The notes below the pieces were generated by a model. The model worked only from the letters and a program-made list of their open reading frames with translations. It did not search any database and was not told where the DNA came from. Below, piece after piece: positions 52,074 to 59,761 of a stretch of 64,000 nucleotides of DNA; position 1 is the stretch's first letter; each line of letters starts with the position of its first letter. The position numbers and the translations under genes are program-made. This stretch comes from Scybalosoma faecavium (GTDB lineage: Bacteria > Bacillota > Clostridia > Christensenellales > Christensenellaceae), in NCBI GenBank assembly GCA_018716135.1, contig DVKG01000001.1, positions 1 to 64,000 of the forward strand, in the 5' to 3' direction.

Positions 52074-53084
52074 TTACTTCGCTGCATCAACCTCTGCCAT
52101 GTGAACCAGAAGGTCGAGGCACTTGCTTGCATAGCCTGCTTCGTTATCGTACCATGTCACAAGCTTTACAAAATCATCTGTCAGAGCGATACCTGCTTTT
52201 GCGTCAAATATGCTCGTGCGCTTGTCTCCGAGGAAATCAGAGCTTACGACCATATCCTCCGTATAACCGAGGATGCCCTTCATGTATGTCTCGGAAGCTT
52301 CTTTTACCGCTGCGCATATCTCATCATATGTGGTGGGCTTTTTAAGCTGTACCGTGAGGTCTACTACAGATACGTCGATAGTCGGAACGCGGAAGGACAT
52401 GCCCGTGAGCTTGCCGTTGAGGTCGGGAATTACCTTGCCTACTGCCTTAGCCGCGCCTGTAGAAGACGGAATGATGTTCGCGCTGCCCGCTCTGCCGAGG
52501 CGCCAGTTCTTCTTGGAGCTGCCGTCTACCGTCTTTTGAGTCGCTGTCATAGCGTGAACTGTAGTCATAAGACCTTTCTCAATGCCGAACTTGTCGTTAA
52601 TTACCTTCGCGAGAGGCGCGAGGCAGTTTGTCGTACAGGACGCATTGGAAACTACATCCATATCTGACGTATACGTATCTTCGTTTACGCCTACAACGAA
52701 CATAGGCGCATCGTCGGAGGGCGCAGAGATAATTACCTTCTTGGCGCCGCCTTTTATATGACCGCTTGCATCAGCTATTTTTTTGAACTTGCCTGTAGTC
52801 TCCAGCACGTACTCTGCGCCGCAGGAGGCCCAATCTATATCCTCAGGCTTAGACTCATGGAAGCTTGCTATCTTCTGTCCGTTTACTGTAATAGAATTAT
52901 CATCATAGCTCATCTCTGCGTCGAAAAGCCCCTGCGCAGAGTCGTATTTCAGTTTGTATACCACGTAGTCGTTAGACTGCGGATTGTTTATTCCTACTAT
53001 TTCGATATCGTCACGAGAAAACGCCTCTCTGATAACGAGTCTCGAAATTCTGCCCATGCCGTTTACGCCCACTTTAATGCTCAT
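52074..53084 (-). CDS. Glyceraldehyde-3-phosphate dehydrogenase (type I)
   Basis: A 336-residue enzyme with the active site SNASCTTNC (catalytic Cys150) and the conserved block RVPTIDVSVVDLTV. It oxidises glyceraldehyde-3-phosphate to 1,3-bisphosphoglycerate. The nucleotide-binding loop reads NGMGRISRL instead of the usual NGFGRIGRL, and the residue after the second strand is Asn (GINN, residues 31-34) rather than the NAD+-selecting Asp. Both could relax or change cofactor use. No pgk or tpi follows, so it is transcribed alone. AAGGAGC precedes ATG 53084. Confidence 0.95.
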   Translation of the reverse strand: MSIKVGVNGMGRISRLVIREAFSRDDIEIVGINNPQSNDYVVYKLKYDSAQGLFDAEMSYDDNSITVNGQKIASFHESKPEDIDWASCGAEYVLETTGKFKKIADASGHIKGGAKKVIISAPSDDAPMFVVGVNEDTYTSDMDVVSNASCTTNCLAPLAKVINDKFGIEKGLMTTVHAMTATQKTVDGSSKKNWRLGRAGSANIIPSSTGAAKAVGKVIPDLNGKLTGMSFRVPTIDVSVVDLTVQLKKPTTYDEICAAVKEASETYMKGILGYTEDMVVSSDFLGDKRTSIFDAKAGIALTDDFVKLVTWYDNEAGYASKCLDLLVHMAEVDAAK

Positions 53085-53198
53085 AAAATCAGCTCCTTCA
53101 ATTAATTGTTTGTTATAGTGTGAAAAATATCTTCCGCTGTTTTAATATATTATCACAATTCAGTAAAAAAGTACAGTTTTTTCCGATATGATTCAGAC

Positions 53199-53236
53199 GT
53201 AAAGAGTGAGGAAGCCGCTGCAATATCCTCACTCTT
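53199..53236 (-). terminator. Hairpin after the ACAD-ETF gene
   Basis: Perfect 11-bp inverted repeat AAGAGTGAGGA / TCCTCACTCTT with a 13-base loop; only a short T run follows on the minus strand. Confidence 0.55.
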
Positions 53237-53247
53237 GATTTATAAAA

Positions 53248-54816
53248 TTATAGATTTTCTATTATCTGCGGTATGATTTCGTACAGATCGCCTACGATTC
53301 CATAATCCGCCGCGGCAAAGATAGGCGCCTCGGCGTTTTTGTTAATCGCAACCACTATATCTGCCTCTGCAATGCCGGCCAGATGCTGCATCATTCCGGA
53401 TATTCCGCATGCGACATACACGTGAGGAGCGACCTTCCGCCCTGTCATGCCGACCTGCTTCGCTTCTTCTATCCAGCCCTCCGCTACAGCTCCGCGAGAA
53501 GCACCCACGCTGCCCGAGAGCGCCTTTGCGAGCTGCTCTATTATCTCGAAGTTACCCGTCTTGCGCAGGCCTCTGCCGCCGGAGCAAATGACCTCGCCCT
53601 TCTCCGCCTTGAGTACGGCCGCCAGCTCAGCGGGAGTTACAAATTTGCAAGGCTCTTTAGCTTCTTTCTTTTTGCCTGCGAATATGTTGCCGGAGATTAC
53701 GAGCTTCATTACCTGCGATGTGCCCTCGTATATCTGCGTAATCTTCGCGTCGCGCATGAATCTCTCTATAGGCAGATCTTTTATATATCCGTATCCGCCG
53801 TGGAACTGAACGGCCTTTGTCGTCACCTCCATAGCGACCTCAGAGCATGCGAGCTTAGCCATCGCCGCTGTCTCCGTCGTGTTCGGCAGTCCCTTCTCAC
53901 GAATTTCCGCCGCGTTATAAAGCAGCAGGCGCGCGCCCTCTATTTTAGTTTTTAAAGTCGCCATTTCAAACGCCAGAGCCTGATACTTGCTGAGGTTCTT
54001 TCCAAACTGCTCGCGCATCTTCATGTATTCTACCGTCATGTCGAACGCGCCCTGCGCTATACCCAACGCCTGGGCCGCAATTCCGAGACGGCCTACGTCC
54101 AGCGAGCTCATAGCCACTTTAAAGCCCTTGCCCTGCTCGCCGAGCAGATTCTCCTTTGGAACTATGCAGTCGTCGAAGACCAGCTCCGTGACTGTCGAAC
54201 CGCGTATTCCCATTTTGTCTTCTGTCTTGCCTGTGTAGAAACCGGGGAAGGTCTTTTCCACTATGAATGCGCTTATGCCCTTTGTTCCTTTGGATTTATC
54301 CGTCATAGCCATGACCACGGCAACGTCTGCAACCGCTCCGCCCGATATGAACATCTTCGAGCCGTTCAGCACCCAATGATCTCCGCAGTCCACTGCTATA
54401 GTCTGCTGCATAGCCGCGTCCGTCCCCGCGTTCGGCTCTGTCAGACCAAAGCAGCCTATGTGCTCGCCTCTCAGCAGCTTAGGCAGATACTTACGCTTCT
54501 GTTCTTCCGTTCCGTATGTAAATATAGGCCAGCAGCAGAGCGCGTTATGCGTCTGTATTATTACTCCGTGAGAAGGACATATCTTAGACATTTCCTCAAC
54601 TGCCATTACATATCTGAGATAGTCTATTTCGCCTCCGCCGTATTCTTTAGGAAAGGGCATTCCCAGATAGCCCAGCTCCCCCAGCATTTTTACCGTACGC
54701 AGAGGGTATTCCGCCTCGCGGTCTATTCTGTCCATATCAGGCGCAACTTCCTTGAGCGCGAATTCGCGGATCTTATCCTTGAACTCCTGTTGTTCCTTCG
54801 TGTAAATGTAGCTCAT
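53248..54816 (-). CDS. Acyl-CoA dehydrogenase fused to an EtfA C-terminal domain
   Basis: This 522-residue protein has a full acyl-CoA dehydrogenase (about 1-380: QEFKDKIREFALKEVAP, CFGLTEPNAGTDA, catalytic Glu in QIYEGTSQ near 364). It is followed by the FAD-binding C-terminal domain of an electron-transfer flavoprotein alpha subunit (about 400-522: CSGGRGLRKTGNFEII, VGASRGAVAEGWI, QVGMTGRKVAPHVYVACGISG, ADYGIVGDLYEIIP). The EtfA N-terminal domain and EtfB are missing. ATG 54816 follows GGAGGATGA. The fusion could pass electrons from the acyl-CoA flavin to the ETF-type FAD within one chain. Substrate is probably a short-chain acyl-CoA; no other beta-oxidation gene is adjacent. Confidence 0.92.
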   Translation of the reverse strand: MSYIYTKEQQEFKDKIREFALKEVAPDMDRIDREAEYPLRTVKMLGELGYLGMPFPKEYGGGEIDYLRYVMAVEEMSKICPSHGVIIQTHNALCCWPIFTYGTEEQKRKYLPKLLRGEHIGCFGLTEPNAGTDAAMQQTIAVDCGDHWVLNGSKMFISGGAVADVAVVMAMTDKSKGTKGISAFIVEKTFPGFYTGKTEDKMGIRGSTVTELVFDDCIVPKENLLGEQGKGFKVAMSSLDVGRLGIAAQALGIAQGAFDMTVEYMKMREQFGKNLSKYQALAFEMATLKTKIEGARLLLYNAAEIREKGLPNTTETAAMAKLACSEVAMEVTTKAVQFHGGYGYIKDLPIERFMRDAKITQIYEGTSQVMKLVISGNIFAGKKKEAKEPCKFVTPAELAAVLKAEKGEVICSGGRGLRKTGNFEIIEQLAKALSGSVGASRGAVAEGWIEEAKQVGMTGRKVAPHVYVACGISGMMQHLAGIAEADIVVAINKNAEAPIFAAADYGIVGDLYEIIPQIIENL

Positions 54817-55242
54817 TTCATCCTCCAAAAAAGCTTTTATCCTTTCGCTCAGCGCAGACAAAAAACCGTACACGACGACGGGAATGCTTATGAGCGATTA
54901 TGTTCACTGTATATTTAAATTATATCACAGCTTTTCACAGATGTCAGCAGTTTTGTTATGGCATAAATCATATCGGAACGCAATTCGGCGTTTACTTTTT
55001 TTGAATTTAACAGCAATATAACGCAACTCAGGTAGAATTTCGCAGCTATAAATTGTATTATAAAGTCAAGAAAACCACTCCGGCGCACAAGCTCTGGCGC
55101 AGCACAAAACGCCCGACCTGATAACGGCGGGCAGTTTTATTTTCGTATTTCCTGAAAAAACTATATTTTATCTTTCAACTTCGGCCTGTTTCTGTTATAT
55201 TTTTATATATAGCTGCATTATGTGTCGGAGGTGCTTTTAATT
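54817..55242. other. Gene-free interval
   Basis: No coding sequence is supported in these 426 bases. It holds the divergent 5' regions of the ACAD-ETF and AEC genes and one terminator-like hairpin (GCCCG…CGGGC then TTTTATTTT, about 55108-55143, plus strand) that has no gene directly before it. Confidence 0.6.
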
Positions 55243-56160
55243 TTGGATTTTTCGTATATTATACAGCAGATGCTCTCTTTGTTTTTGATGATGGCGGTAG
55301 GATATATAATGTACCGCGTACATATTTTAGACGACGCAGCCAACGTCCGCTTCACCAAGCTGGTGCTCAACATATCTCTGCCTGCTCAGATATTATCGTC
55401 ATTTCTCGGAAGCAGCGGCATAATCTCCAAAGGAGACGTCTTTAATATGCTGCTTCTGTCCGTAGCGATTTATTTCATATACGGAATCATAGGTTTCATA
55501 TTCGTACACGCGCTGCGCGTCCCGAAAAAAGAAAAGGGCACTTACATATTCATGATGATGTTTGGCAACGTCGGCTTTATGGGTTTCCCTGTCATCGATG
55601 CGATTTTCGGCAGCGAATATTTGATATACGCCGTTATATTCAATGTTCCGTTCTACCTTCTCGTATTTTCCATAGGCATACGCATGATGTCAGGCGGCAC
55701 GGGGAAGTTCAACCCCCGCCTTTTGCTCAACATCCCGCTCATCTCGGCCGTATTGTCTATAATACTGTTTTTCCTGGATTTTAAAATGCCCGAGCTTCTT
55801 ATGAATACACTGGACACTCTGGGGAATGTGACCACGCCCGTCGCCATGATACTTCTCGGCGCTACGATAGCTTCCATGCCGTTCCGCGAGCTCTTCGACA
55901 GCTGGCGCATATACGCATACACCGCGGTCAAGCTCATCGTGCTGCCCGCAGTCATATTCCTGCTTCTCGAAGGGCTGACCTCTCTTGGCGCATCTGTGGT
56001 CGCCGTGTTCGCCGTTCTCTCCGGAATGCCTACCGCTACAAACACAACTATGGTATCCATTGAGTATGGCGGAGACCAAAAGCTCGCAGCGAAGGGAATT
56101 TTCTTCACTACGCTGCTATCTATGGTCACTATCCCTGTCCTAACGCTTTTACTTTCGTAA
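55243..56160 (+). CDS. AEC-family (auxin efflux carrier-like) transporter
   Basis: A 305-residue membrane protein with about ten helices in the two-half AEC arrangement; characteristic are FTKLVLNISLPAQI in the first half, MMMFGNVGFMGFPVI, and PVAMILLGATIASMP in the second. AEC proteins export organic anions such as malate in bacteria. TTG 55243 is chosen because GGAGGTG ends nine bases upstream; GTG 55222 would lie before that site. Confidence 0.85.
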   Translation: MDFSYIIQQMLSLFLMMAVGYIMYRVHILDDAANVRFTKLVLNISLPAQILSSFLGSSGIISKGDVFNMLLLSVAIYFIYGIIGFIFVHALRVPKKEKGTYIFMMMFGNVGFMGFPVIDAIFGSEYLIYAVIFNVPFYLLVFSIGIRMMSGGTGKFNPRLLLNIPLISAVLSIILFFLDFKMPELLMNTLDTLGNVTTPVAMILLGATIASMPFRELFDSWRIYAYTAVKLIVLPAVIFLLLEGLTSLGASVVAVFAVLSGMPTATNTTMVSIEYGGDQKLAAKGIFFTTLLSMVTIPVLTLLLS

Positions 56161-56172
56161 AGACAACAAAAG

Positions 56173-56206
56173 AAAGCGGTTTGCATAAACAGCAAACCGC
56201 TTTTTT
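56173..56206 (+). terminator. Terminator of the AEC gene
   Basis: Perfect 12-bp stem AAAGCGGTTTGC / GCAAACCGCTTT with a 7-base loop and T run. Confidence 0.9.
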
Positions 56207-56208
56207 AA

Positions 56209-56286
56209 TGGGGTGAGTAGTGGGAGTCGAACCCACGACCTCCAGGGCCACAACCTGGCACTCTAACCAACTGAGCTACACCCACC
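56209..56286 (-). tRNA. tRNA-His (anticodon GTG)
   Basis: Cloverleaf on the minus strand: acceptor GTGGGTG / TACTCAC, anticodon stem CCAGG / CCTGG with loop TTGTGGC, T arm GTGGG / CCCAC, discriminator C73 and encoded CCA. The extra G at position -1 typical of tRNA-His is present (56286). Confidence 0.97.
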
Positions 56287-56290
56287 ATAT

Positions 56291-56367
56291 TGGCGCGTCT
56301 GCGGGGATTCGAACCCAGGACCTACGGCTTAGAAGGCCGTTGCTCTATCCAGCTGAGCTACAGACGC
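56291..56367 (-). tRNA. tRNA-Arg (anticodon TCT)
   Basis: Cloverleaf on the minus strand: acceptor GCGTCTG / CAGACGC, D arm GCTC / GAGC, anticodon stem ACGGC / GCCGT with loop CTTCTAA, T arm CTGGG / CCCCG with one mismatch, discriminator G and encoded CCA. It precedes tRNA-His by four bases, so both are one transcript. Confidence 0.97.
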
Positions 56368-56457
56368 ATTTTACGCCGAATGTCTGACGCAGTTGTTATT
56401 ATATCATCATAGGCTTCGGCTTGTCAATAAAAATATTATCTTTTTTCGCAAAATACA

Positions 56458-57180
56458 TCATCCTGCCTGAATTTTTTCTCTCAGCTTCCCAAGGATTTTT
56501 CTCTCGCTGCGAGATACCGACATTTGAGAAACGCCCATTTTTTCCGCTACGTCGCGCTGCGACATGCCGCGCACGTATCTATAATATATAATCATGCGCT
56601 CGTTCTCCGGCAAATCGGCTATTGCCTTGTTTAAAAAATCGCGGTTTTCAAATTTTATAAACTCGTCGTCATCTCTTCCGAGAGTATCTCTAATAGACAT
56701 TCCGTCCTCATTCGTTTCCAAATCCAAAGATACTACAGACGAGCTGCGCGATATTTCCAAAAGCTCCAGCACGCGTTCTTCGCTCACGTCCATAGCCTCC
56801 GCGAGTTCCGCAGCGGTCGGATCTCCGCCGCTCATTTCCTTCCGCAGAGTTTTCAGCTTTATCAGCTCGTCAGAATCCTTACGCGAAAGCTTAACCAAAC
56901 GCGATTTATCTCTAAAATGGTTCTTAATCTCGCCTATCATGCACGGCGCGGCATAGCTCACGAATTTCACTTTCTTTTCCGGCGAAAATCGTTCTACCGC
57001 ACCTACAAGCGCCATAGACGCAACCTGCACGAGGTCGTCAAAATCCTCCCCTCGCCCTACGAATTTCTTCGCGATTATCTTGGCGAGGTAAAGATAATGA
57101 TCCACTATTGCATTGCGCAGCTCCGGCGAGTGCGTTTGCATATATTTTTCAAACAGAGAATCTATCTGCCGGTCAGTCAT
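56458..57180 (-). CDS. SigB/SigF-type RNA polymerase sigma factor
   Basis: A 240-residue sigma factor with region 2 (DDLVQVASMALVGAVERFSPEKKVKFVSYAAPCMIGEIK), region 3 (DPTAAELAEAMDVSEERVLEL) and region 4 (LPENERMIIYYRYVRGMSQRDVAEKMGVSQMSVSR). This is the SigB/SigF/SigG class. It is the third gene of an antagonist-antisigma-sigma operon (57893 to 56458), as in rsbVW-sigB and spoIIAA-AB-sigF. The sequence alone does not separate stress from forespore role. AAAGGATAAG precedes ATG 57180. Confidence 0.9.
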   Translation of the reverse strand: MTDRQIDSLFEKYMQTHSPELRNAIVDHYLYLAKIIAKKFVGRGEDFDDLVQVASMALVGAVERFSPEKKVKFVSYAAPCMIGEIKNHFRDKSRLVKLSRKDSDELIKLKTLRKEMSGGDPTAAELAEAMDVSEERVLELLEISRSSSVVSLDLETNEDGMSIRDTLGRDDDEFIKFENRDFLNKAIADLPENERMIIYYRYVRGMSQRDVAEKMGVSQMSVSRSERKILGKLREKIQAG

Positions 57181-57207
57181 ATTTCTTATCCTTTGTATCT
57201 TCCGCCG

Positions 57208-57594
57208 TCATGTCAGCGCCGCAAAGCTCATGCTTACACTTTTGAATAATCCCTTTGCATCTCTAGCTATCCCACTGTTAACCGTCATTCCTGCGATCAT
57301 CATCCGGGATATTTCAAATGTGATTTCATCCAGCCTCTCACTGCCGTATTCGCAGTCCTCAGCCGTTATCTCCACATCCATTCCGTGCTCATGAATATAC
57401 ACGTCCACCTTCAGCTTTCCGCTTTCTACGCCGGAGAGCAACAGCACGCACGCTTCGTTTATCGCGCTTTTGACGTCCTCTATATCCTCCACATGCATAT
57501 CAGTCCGAGCCGCCACGCCGGATATAAAAAGCCGAAGCGCCAGCACATAATCGCTTTTCGCCGGAAGAGTAAGACTCATGCTGTCCATCTTCAC
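57208..57594 (-). CDS. RsbW-like anti-sigma factor with degenerate kinase site
   Basis: A 128-residue GHKL-fold protein aligned with RsbW/SpoIIAB: PAKSDYVLALRLFISGVAAR, then EDIEDVKSAINEACVLLL. The general-base Glu47 of the N box is kept, but the Mg2+-binding Asn four residues on is Leu51; no DxGxG (G1) or G2 glycine loop can be found. ATP binding and kinase activity are therefore doubtful. Start is GTG 57594 overlapping the rsbV-like stop (GTGA), or ATG 57588. It would bind the sigma factor encoded next. Confidence 0.8.
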   Translation of the reverse strand: MKMDSMSLTLPAKSDYVLALRLFISGVAARTDMHVEDIEDVKSAINEACVLLLSGVESGKLKVDVYIHEHGMDVEITAEDCEYGSERLDEITFEISRMMIAGMTVNSGIARDAKGLFKSVSMSFAALT

Positions 57595-57893
57595 TCAGCC
57601 TCCTTGAGTTCAAATATCAAGTCTAAATTAGTCAATTTAAACACGCGGAATATATACGGCGGCAAATTCAAAAAGCGCACTTTATATCCCGCTTTCGCAT
57701 TCTCGCACAGCGTCGAGACCAGCGTGCCTATTCCTGTGGAATCAATAAAAGAAACAGACGAGAAATCCACGTCAACTTCCGCTCCCTCAAGACCCATCAT
57801 AGTCTGTTTGAACTGAGATATATTGTAGATGTCTATGTCGCCTTCCAGAGCCAGCGTCCATTTCCCATCGGCGAATGACTTATCTTTCAGCAT
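57591..57893 (-). CDS. STAS-domain anti-sigma factor antagonist (RsbV-like)
   Basis: A 100-residue STAS protein with the conserved FIDSTGIGTLVS; Ser52 is the usual phosphorylation site. The unphosphorylated form would bind the anti-sigma and free the sigma factor. GGGAGGG precedes ATG 57893. Coupled by overlap to the RsbW-like gene. Confidence 0.92.
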   Translation of the reverse strand: MLKDKSFADGKWTLALEGDIDIYNISQFKQTMMGLEGAEVDVDFSSVSFIDSTGIGTLVSTLCENAKAGYKVRFLNLPPYIFRVFKLTNLDLIFELKEAE

Positions 57894-57909
57894 AGTTAGT
57901 CCCTCCCTG

Positions 57910-58575
57910 TCAGATTTTCGTTCTCGCGAGCAGCTCGCGCATGAGCTCTTTCATATCGCTTACATACGCATCTGCCTCTGCTTCAAGCAGCTCCGCGCGG
58001 TCGCCATAGCCCCACAAGACTCCTATCGAGGCGCCGCCTGCATTTTTTCCCGTAAGGACGTCTCCCGCGCTGTCCCCGACCATTACGGTCTCCCACGCGG
58101 AGATTCCTATTCTGTCAGCCACATCCTGCACTACCCATCCGTCCGGCTTGGGACGCAGCATGTCTTCAAAAGCATATATGCAATCCGTCATATCCGCCAG
58201 ACCGGTCTTTTCTGCGAAGACTTTTGTTACATCCCGCGGTTTCATCGTAGCCACAGCAGTATAAACTCCGGCCTTGCGCAATTCCGGCAGCAGTTCCGCC
58301 GCTCCGGGATAAAGGCCGCTGGAGCCGCCCGTCTCCCGCACGTATATCGCACGATACTCTGCCTCATCTTCAGACGCATCCGCTTCTATGCCGTACAGAT
58401 CGTACAGCCGCGACAGCAGCTTCCTCGCCCCGCCTCCGACGCATCTGCGAACAACATCGTCAGTGACGTCAAAATCTCCGTATTTCGACATAAATTCGCG
58501 GCAGCTTTTTGAAATATCAGATATTGTATCCGCCAGAGTTCCATCCAGATCAAATATAACTGCTTTTACGCTCAT
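57910..58575 (-). CDS. HAD-family phosphatase (phosphoglycolate phosphatase-like)
   Basis: A 221-residue HAD hydrolase with motif I FDLDGTLADT, motif II in VATMKP, Lys in RPKPDGW, and motif IV VMVGDSAGDV; the helical cap has the Gph/PGMB form. It may hydrolyse phosphoglycolate or a related small phosphate. AGGAGACG precedes ATG 58575. Same strand and 17 bases upstream of rsbV, so it may be the first gene of that operon. Confidence 0.88.
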   Translation of the reverse strand: MSVKAVIFDLDGTLADTISDISKSCREFMSKYGDFDVTDDVVRRCVGGGARKLLSRLYDLYGIEADASEDEAEYRAIYVRETGGSSGLYPGAAELLPELRKAGVYTAVATMKPRDVTKVFAEKTGLADMTDCIYAFEDMLRPKPDGWVVQDVADRIGISAWETVMVGDSAGDVLTGKNAGGASIGVLWGYGDRAELLEAEADAYVSDMKELMRELLARTKI

Positions 58576-58670
58576 TCCGTCTCCTCACATATGCCTTCTT
58601 GATTTTAATAATAACAAATGAGTATGTATTTTGCAAGAAAAACAATGTTTTTACGGTAAATTGGCATAAA

Positions 58671-58753
58671 GAACTATTTAGAAAAAAATCTAAATAGTTC
58701 TTGACATTTGATGCTTCATCACATATAATCTATTTAGAAAAAATTCTAAATAG
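58671..58753 (+). promoter_or_regulatory. sdpRI promoter bracketed by two perfect palindromes
   Basis: Consensus promoter TTGACA (58701-58706), 17-base spacer, TATAAT (58724-58729). O1, GAACTATTTAGA / TCTAAATAGTTC (58671-58700, 6-base spacer), ends at the base before the -35. O2, CTATTTAGAA / TTCTAAATAG (58730-58753, 4-base spacer), starts right after the -10. Both share CTATTTAGA…TCTAAATAG, which suits a dimeric ArsR-type repressor binding both and shutting the promoter. Binding by the SdpR-like protein is inferred. Confidence 0.85.
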
Positions 58754-58770
58754 ATTGCCGGAGGTGCATT

Positions 58771-59040
58771 TTGAGTTTTGCCAAAACCTTCAAAGCGTTG
58801 TCCGACCACGTCCGACGCGACATACTCGTACTTCTGCGAAAGCAAGGCCGCATGTCCGCCGGAGACATAGCCGCTCATTTCGACCTGACTTCCGCGACGA
58901 TATCCTATCATCTCTCTCAGCTGAAAAAAGCTGACCTCATATTTGAGAACAAAGAAAAGAACTTCGTCTACTATGAGCTGAACGCCAGCGTAGTCCAGGA
59001 AGCTATGCTCTGGCTTTCTGAGCTCATCGACAAACAATGA
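58771..59040 (+). CDS. ArsR-family repressor, SdpR-like
   Basis: An 89-residue winged-helix protein: KTFKALSDHVRRDIL, MSAGDIAAHFDLTSATISYHLSQLKKADLI and ENKEKNFVYYELN, the ArsR layout without the metal-binding cysteines. SdpR in Bacillus represses its own operon and is held at the membrane by SdpI when toxin is present. Start is TTG 58771 after GGAGGTG. The sdpI-like gene follows after 16 bases. Confidence 0.88.
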   Translation: MSFAKTFKALSDHVRRDILVLLRKQGRMSAGDIAAHFDLTSATISYHLSQLKKADLIFENKEKNFVYYELNASVVQEAMLWLSELIDKQ

Positions 59041-59056
59041 CAAAAGGAGGCTTCAC

Positions 59057-59671
59057 ATGTCACGCAAATCTTATTATGTGCTCAGCAGCTTAGTATGTCT
59101 TATGCCTATTCTGCTCGGTGTTCTCCACTACTCCGCTCTGCCTGAAAACATGCCGATACACTGGGACGTCTCCGGATCTCCTGACAATTTCGCCGCGAAG
59201 CCCTTTGTCGTATACGGAATCCCCGCTGCGATGACGGTTTTTAACATTATTCTAAATGCGCTGACGGACTGCCGCAGGGGCTGCCCCGCCTCTATGCGCG
59301 CAATTCTCGGCTGGGTACTTCCCGTGATGACGATAATACTCTACACAACGACAATATACTACGCTCTTGGATTCGGAATTAAGATAGAAGTTGTCGTACC
59401 TGTAATAGTAGGGATACTTCTCGTAGCGATAGGTAATTACCTCCCAAAAGTAAAAGCCAATCCCTCCTTCGGCATCCTCACGCTCCGTTCACGCTGCAGT
59501 TCAGAAAACCGGCGTAAAATAAACCGCTTCGGCGGATTTGCATTCGTGGCTGGCGGGCTTCTCATGATATTATTCGCTCTGCTGCATCTGCCATATATTG
59601 CGCTCGCAGCTCTTTTGCTCTCGGCTATCTCTCCGCTGGTCTATTCCTTGATTTTGAAACAGCGTGCATAG
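59057..59671 (+). CDS. SdpI-family membrane protein
   Basis: A 204-residue protein with six membrane helices and the SdpI pattern: DUF1648-like N-terminal LPENMPIHWDVSGSPDNFAAK and C-terminal GNYLPKVKANPSFGI. In Bacillus SdpI gives immunity to the SdpC toxin and signals to SdpR. No sdpC-like gene is in the window, so it may guard against toxin from other cells. AAAGGAGG precedes ATG 59057. Confidence 0.88.
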   Translation: MSRKSYYVLSSLVCLMPILLGVLHYSALPENMPIHWDVSGSPDNFAAKPFVVYGIPAAMTVFNIILNALTDCRRGCPASMRAILGWVLPVMTIILYTTTIYYALGFGIKIEVVVPVIVGILLVAIGNYLPKVKANPSFGILTLRSRCSSENRRKINRFGGFAFVAGGLLMILFALLHLPYIALAALLLSAISPLVYSLILKQRA

Positions 59672-59712
59672 CTCGCGTCTGAAATCAAACTCAAATAATT
59701 TCGCATATAAAG

Positions 59713-59749
59713 AGACGCCCTCGAACGGGAGGGCGTCTGAAATTTTTTT
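59713..59749. terminator. Terminator between sdpI-like gene and dapL
   Basis: Perfect 10-bp stem AGACGCCCTC / GAGGGCGTCT, 6-base loop, T run on the plus strand (after GAAA) and a shorter one on the minus side. Likely shared by both convergent genes. Confidence 0.85.
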
Positions 59750-59761
59750 GTTAATTTTTGT

